Shown here: piece by piece, positions 58,735 to 64,000 of the stretch
Numbering within the stretch: position 1 is the first letter of the stretch
How the letters are laid out: every line of letters begins with the position of its first letter
Source: Cristatella mucedo
Taxonomy: Eukaryota; Bryozoa; Phylactolaemata; Cristatellidae
Direction: 5' to 3'
DNA length: 64,000 nt
Assembly: GCA_009760855.2 (NCBI GenBank)
Contig: WPIO01000038.1
Coordinates: forward strand, 1,455,001-1,519,000
The notes under the pieces: generated by a model
The model's input: only the letters and a program-made list of their open reading frames with translations
The model's database searches: none
Told to the model about the DNA's origin: nothing
Position numbers and translations under genes: made by a program

Positions 58735-61080
58735 ATTAAGGATTACTTTATTTTTTAAATATATTAGTGATTTGTTATGAGGATTTATATCAAATTGACC
58801 AAAAACTAATTTTAAGTCCAATATTTACAAAACATCGAGTAAGATATAAATCAAATTGATTTTGTGGTATCAACAGATATCGATGTTATTTTCAGTCATG
58901 TCTTCAATTTGAGAATGCACCAAAAAAAGAATCCAATTACAGAGGATCAGGAAGGTTTAATGTGGACGATGCAATACAATAATCGAATGTTCAGTAAACT
59001 CCACGACAACGTTGTAGAATAATCTTGAAATACATGCGTAACGCCGAAGGCTCGGCGGAGGAGCCGTAACTTGCCACTTACCAAGCGGCGTAGCTTACTG
59101 CCAAATGCGATTGGGTGCGCGTCTACGCGAGAGAAGATGTGGCCACGTGAGAGAGGGTTTCCGGTGCCAACCTACTTACCGTTACCAAGGGACTGTGAGT
59201 TAGCGGTGTGAATTAAAATGGGCGACGCAGAAATATGGGATTTTACTGAGCTGTATTCGCAAGCGAGTAATGTCACTGCACGTCTAGATCAGTTTTATCT
59301 TCCCACTCCTCGGAGGCTTGCAACGAAGCAAGCAGCCTTGCGGGCAAAATACGTCCCTGCACTTAGGCTGCCTACGTCTATAGTGAGGGACGACCCAAAT
59401 AGACGGGTTGCCCGAACAACCGGTACAACCTGAACCACGACCGGAGAGCTAGGATTCCGCCTCCACCTATGTAAAGGCTGGAATACCGTGGGCCGATTCC
59501 TCCCACGATGAAATATCACCTCTACACTGCAGCGGACAACGTGCGTGCAACACGCGTGCGCACACAATATTGAATGGGTGCTATACAACCGTATTCGGTG
59601 ACGCCCATCGAAGTCTCCGGGTGCTGAATAGCTCAGTCTCACCGATCGCTGTCCCGAACGGCCAGTCCACCTACAACGTTTCAAAAGGAAAAACAGTCCC
59701 AAAACATTCCGAAAACATTCCAAAAGAAAAGCAGTGTCGGCTGGCTGGCGGTGATGGTGACCTTCAGACCTGAGAACTTCCGAACTCATCCCTAAAGCTA
59801 GCCGGGACAATAGGGTCGATCGGCCAGCCGACATCAATCAGCCGCTCCTTCGGGGAGCCGGATGCTAAAGCCATTGAGCCGCCCGGATCACGTTAATCCC
59901 TTCCCATCTTACCGCATTGCGGCACGTCTCGCTCACTGCTCGCTCGAGTATAGAAGCGTTTTTCATCCGAACAGTTCTCGGCTTCCTAAAACTGTACCGG
60001 GCTTACGCTGTGCTATACATGGTTTTACTGATTTTGATAAACCAGCGGGTCGGTGTACATCCAAGGAAGAGCCAGTGAACAATAAGAGAACGAACACGAT
60101 TGCAAATTTCCTTGAAGGAGATAGTTACCGATCTGGCTACTGATGGAGTATCGATTAGAGCTATAGCTAGAAACAAATATATATGGCATTCAATCTCACT
60201 GGACGGGTTCAAACTTCCAGCGAACTAAAGTGGCGCGATGAAGCCGGTGCATGATGGTTACGTAGAAAAGATACATAGAAAAGATACTTATTATGTGAAA
60301 TCGTGTCTTCGAGATGTATCGAATTTGTTGCTTCAAAAGATCGATCATCAATTGCAGTAGGAGGGCAAAATAGTTTCAAATGGCTCCAGTTTGAATACAG
60401 GCTCTTCAGGAACTCTGGCTTTCGCACTGGAAGTCTCCAGAAGTTTTACAACTCAATTGTATCCATTAAAATGACATTAGCGGACGCTGCAAGTTTTTTC
60501 GGTCAGTAAAAATTTCTGTATACAATTGAGATCTCGTCTCTGAGACGAGTCGCCTAACGCACTTGTATTCATGAAACCTTATTATAAGAAGTAAAAATGT
60601 ATTGATTTGAAACTTACCATAAAATATACATAATAAAACGATGTTCATCGAAAGAAGAAGCCATTTACTGTAAAATTAAGGGAAAGTGAAAAAGCAGTAT
60701 ACAAGCTGTTGACAGATGCTTTTTGAAAATAGAAAGCACTAAACAGCTATTTTTCGAAAAATTGAAAACACTAAACAGGTTTTTTTCAAAAGTGACTGTT
60801 TTCACTTCGTTGCTGCAATGTATGCATACTAGCAGCATATCTGTGTGCATTTGAGCTGTTCCTATAACCACTTGTTGCGATTCCAAAGTGCAGGGCTTTA
60901 CTCGTAAACGTCACGTGTCGACTGTGACTAGCTGGGTTACGAGTGCTATGCTTTTGGCGTAATTACGTCGGATGTAGAAGGCTCTGCACCCTGCTTGCAA
61001 TACAGAGGAATTAAGCATTCCTGAATCGAATACAAACGACAGGTCTAATCTGCCACATTGAAGCAGTAGGTCGATATGGT
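58735..61080. other. Unassigned; possible first exon at 59218
   Basis: A plus-strand ATG at 59218 in the context AAAATGG opens MGDAEIWDFTELYSQASNVT and continues about 71 codons, with a possible GTGAGG donor near 59381. The composition upstream is GC-richer than the flanks. I recognise no domain. Other open frames, such as 60303-60509, are no better supported. Confidence 0.25.
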
Positions 61081-61082
61081 AG

Positions 61083-62255
61083 GTGAAGATTGAGGATCCT
61101 GATCAATATCGAGTGCACGCGGGGATAATTGAGCTAGAGGCGAAGCATCTCGTTGAACTAGCTGAGCCGATCCAGGCTATGGGACTGACTAGGGATCCAC
61201 AACTAGCTCGGCAGATGTCGTACCTTCACGTCGCCGCCAGCATAACTGTTCTGGCATTTTCCCAGCAGGAGCATCTTGTTCAATCGAGGATTTCGAAAAG
61301 GATGACGGTATACTATCTCGAGGAAACGTTCTATTTAGCAGTCGTGTTGGCTGCCGTGGCTGACGAGGAGTCCAGTTTCTTGGCTGGCAGTGAATAATGT
61401 GACAAACAAGATCCCAAACTTTTGACCGCTATGAGCATCTGCCTGATCCTAATGACGGTTATCATTTGCAGCCCTTGCGCATGACACACCATTCCTCCGT
61501 CGGTGCAGTTGCTGCACCGCCAGCAGTCGTAATAGGAGACCGCTTACTGGGCGTGGCGGATGCACATTTCGGTAAACGTTTCAAATCATATCGGATTTCC
61601 GGGCGTCAGGGGGAGCGCTGGAGGTTAAGCCGGATGCTATGGAGGCGAGGTAAAAGTGAACACCGCGCGAAGGAGCTTGGTGTTTGCAAACCAAGGAACA
61701 AAGCTGTAGTAGCCACAGTTGCTGCCATTCAATGGCCGCTGCTAGGTGCTCTTCCTGTTGTCTCTCACAGGGACATTGGCCGCGGATATTGGCCTTTTCT
61801 TTTCTGGCTCCCGCAGCATTTCGCCCCCGGAAAGTGCCACCAGGTGTCGCTTGGCGGCCCGACTAGACTAGTGGGTGCAACTGCTCGCACCCCGATGGGC
61901 TTCATCATTGCTTCTGCTCCCCAGAGCCTTCATGCTGAGGTGATTCAGCGACCTCGCTTTCTGTTCCACAATCACGCTATCATTTAGGTGCCTTACTGTG
62001 AAAACATCTATTTATTTGTGGTGGACCTGTCCACCATCTTCGCGTCGCGAAGTCAAGATTGAGTGTTTACCGAATTGTGGAGGGAAGTGCTGGCAAAAAG
62101 GAAATAGGTTTCACGGATGCCAAGGGAATGAACCGTGTCTATGGACGGCCCTAGAAAGCGAAAGTTGTTGTCTTACTCCGCGCTTAGAGAGAATGCAAAG
62201 CGAGCCCAAATCAAGAGCACTTTTAGCGAATGACGCCAAAGTGCAGCGTCTTTGA
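61083..62255 (+). other. Three successive open frames, unrecognised
   Basis: Frames 61083-61397, 61466-61987 and 61998-62255 lie on the same strand within 1.2 kb. The second is open from just after 61402, before its first usable start, and reads SQTFDRYEHLPDPNDGYHLQ early. None starts with a convincing ATG. They may be exons or a decayed mobile-element gene; no domain is recognised. Confidence 0.3.
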
Positions 62256-62509
62256 AATATTTAAACTCTTAAACCAGGGGCTAACCTGAACCAATGGATT
62301 AGTATGATTTTTCAATTTTAGCTTATCCAGTAAGAGACGTCACCAACCATCAGCCGCTTGGATGAACGCCCAGCTGCACCGACTACGAATACAGCCGGCA
62401 AACTGCATTGGTGAATGAGAGCAGGATAGGGCGAGCAAGGGAGGAGAGAAGAGAAAAGGAAACGGAAGACAAAGTATGACGAGAGCAGAACATACGAGAC
62501 AAAACAAGA

Positions 62510-63179
62510 TGATCTGTAACTCAGTGCTTGCTGGCATACCGGCGCCTGCAATCAGGTGCCTACAGCTGGTGCAAAACTCTGCAGCCAGGCTTGTCTGTCG
62601 TGAGCGCCGCAGTTGCCAAGTCACACCACTTCTCTACGACCTGCACTGGCTACCAGTCAAGCAACGGATCGACTTCAAGGTTTTGTCGCTCACTTTTAGG
62701 TCACTTCATTCTTTGGTTCCAGCATATCTCTCAGATCTATTCCCCCACCAGACCAAGCATCGTACCATCCGCTTTTCGGAATCCAGAAAAAACGATACCT
62801 TGCTAGACCTCTAATCCTTTGGAGACCGTGCATTTAGTTTGTATGCTCCCAAAGCCTGGAACTCCCTCCCGAATTGCGTCAGAACATCCCATGACTTGAC
62901 TATACTTAAATTAAAGTTAAAAACACACCTATTTAGGACAGCATTTAGTAGGTCCCCCATCATGTGCTTATTCGTGCTGACACCGTGCATGCTGCCACTA
63001 ACTACACTTGCTGGCTGACCCTGTGCATGTCACCCTTAACCATGTTATTCATTTTGTTTGTCAAGTGTGATATTACTCACCATTTAATCGATATTCCCTT
63101 TGCAGAAAATGTAAAGCTCCTAGAGAGAGATTGAGTTCTCGGAGGGCACTTTATCAAGTGCATTATTATTATTATTATA
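62510..63179 (+). mobile_element. LINE family 1, 5'-truncated copy
   Basis: Begins at CNSVLAGIPAPAIRCLQLVQ in the C-terminal block, with a frameshift near 62790, then the protein end, 3' untranslated region, hairpin tail and (ATT)n. Confidence 0.9.
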
Positions 63180-63220
63180 ATTTCTTGCGACCAGGTGCAA
63201 CCACAGGAGACAAGAAGATG

Positions 63221-63266
63221 CGAGGCGAGGCGAGGTAAAGCGAGGCGAGGCGAGGCGAGGCGTGGC
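63221..63266. repeat. (AGGCG)n pentanucleotide repeat
   Basis: About nine cgagg-type units with one interruption (taaag) and a decayed end (cgtggcg). It lies shortly after a LINE tail. Confidence 0.9.
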
Positions 63267-63269
63267 GAA

Positions 63270-63965
63270 AAGAAGTGTGCCAAGGTGAAAGGACCAGATT
63301 AGACGAGAGGGGATGAAAGGGCAGGAGGTGGCAAGCAAGGGCAAAACAGGACAGTAAAGATATGGAGAAAATAGATTAAGTATTGGGATAAGAATTAGCG
63401 CTGCGAATCGAGCGAGCAGGTAGCTCCAAGGGAGATGCACAGAACTCTATTGATAGCGTCTTAGTCATGACCGGGAGAACTGTTATGGCCTGGCATTACT
63501 CTAACCTACTACTGGTTTCGAGAGCAGCTCCCTTTGTAGGCTATAGCAAAGCGGCTGTAGTGGAGGGGTCGACAATATACTGCAACCTACCGCAATCCAC
63601 TCTAATTACGCTTACATCGACCGGACATTAGCGTTGCAGTAATATATTATAAGCTCAAATTTTGAGCTTTTATTGTAATACAAGTTCAGTTCTATCTATC
63701 CACCAAATTGCACGTCGATGCGTTCACGCCCACTTATGCAAATGTGCTTTGACTCAGGGCGCCTGTACCGAAATCCACCACCATCCATTTTAGTTCCCTT
63801 AAAAATCCACCAGTAATCAGCTGCGGAAAGCTCCAAAATTTGAAAAATGGTTCGCGATTCCGCTCAAAGATTATAATCAAGTCCGGTGAAATAAGATTGC
63901 AGTGGCCTAGGCTAATAACACAATCCTCTGCAATCCACTGCATTCCACCACGAAGCAAAACAACT
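63270..63965. other. No recognised gene
   Basis: Unremarkable sequence. A small palindrome (aagctcaaattttgagctt) lies near 63652-63670. Several ccacc/aatccac motifs occur at 63585-63600 and 63775-63955. Confidence 0.35.
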
Positions 63966-63967
63966 CC

Positions 63968-64000
63968 TTATAAAAAACTCCTATTTTGATTTAGCATGTC
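63968..64000 (-). mobile_element. Possible SINE-1 end cut by the window edge
   Basis: The last bases (ataaaaaactcctattttga, then tttagca) resemble the 3' end of the SINE-1 copy at 33742 (aaaaaactcctagctaattt). Too short to be certain. Confidence 0.35.

Noticed and set aside
60209-60427. Minus-strand frame with RNHHAPASS, recalling a metallophosphatase motif
   Set aside because: Only a few residues match, the surroundings lack other motifs of that fold, and no splice context was found.

Overview
The window is a piece of an animal nuclear genome, about 43% GC, dominated by retrotransposon debris, microsatellites and intronic or intergenic DNA. Evidence for an animal: a spliced gene with an SH2-PH adaptor architecture and GT..AG introns, many 5'-truncated CR1/L2-type LINEs ending in (AAT)n, two tRNA-derived SINE families, and a SPIN-like hAT element. 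I infer an invertebrate bilaterian, possibly a mollusc or other spiralian; the sequence does not fix the taxon.

Two genes can be supported. (1) A DAPP1/Bam32-like adaptor on the minus strand, whose visible exons run from 18481 down to about 6803. Two exons make the SH2 domain, a 48-nt microexon carries the first strand of the PH domain, one exon holds most of the PH domain, and a probable terminal exon follows. Splice sites and phases join these exons without a stop, except that the last junction is uncertain. The N-terminal exon(s) were not found. (2) A compact two-exon plus-strand gene at 54666-55436 with a TATA box, a signal peptide, a 240-bp intron and a polyadenylation signal. It encodes a 176-residue secreted protein with six cysteines and a possible dibasic processing site, which I do not recognise. 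It lies in a GC-rich block of about 52.6-56.1 kb.

Layout: 0-5 kb, a 78-bp tandem repeat and a long minus-strand LINE with decayed endonuclease and reverse transcriptase. 5-6 kb, one copy of each SINE and an (AC)n tract. 6.8-18.5 kb, the DAPP1-like gene, its introns filled with LINE relics. 18.5-24.7 kb, no confident gene. 24.7-38.9 kb, LINE and SINE copies and unremarkable AT-rich DNA. 39-45.6 kb, AT-rich microsatellites, two SINE-2 copies and a small GC-rich block holding a 58-bp palindrome. 45.6-51.5 kb, a dense transposon cluster with a LINE nested in a SINE, a head-to-head LINE junction on a perfect palindrome and the SPIN-like hAT. 52.1-56.1 kb, a CT-rich tract and the GC-rich block with the secreted-protein gene. 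56-64 kb, LINE fragments and unassigned open frames.

The two LINE families differ in their ends. Family 1 ends in a conserved stem-loop followed by (AAT)n; family 2 ends in TTACA-type repeats. The SINE-2 tail carries the same stem-loop as LINE family 1, which suggests that LINE mobilised this SINE. The two genes have no evident functional link to each other.
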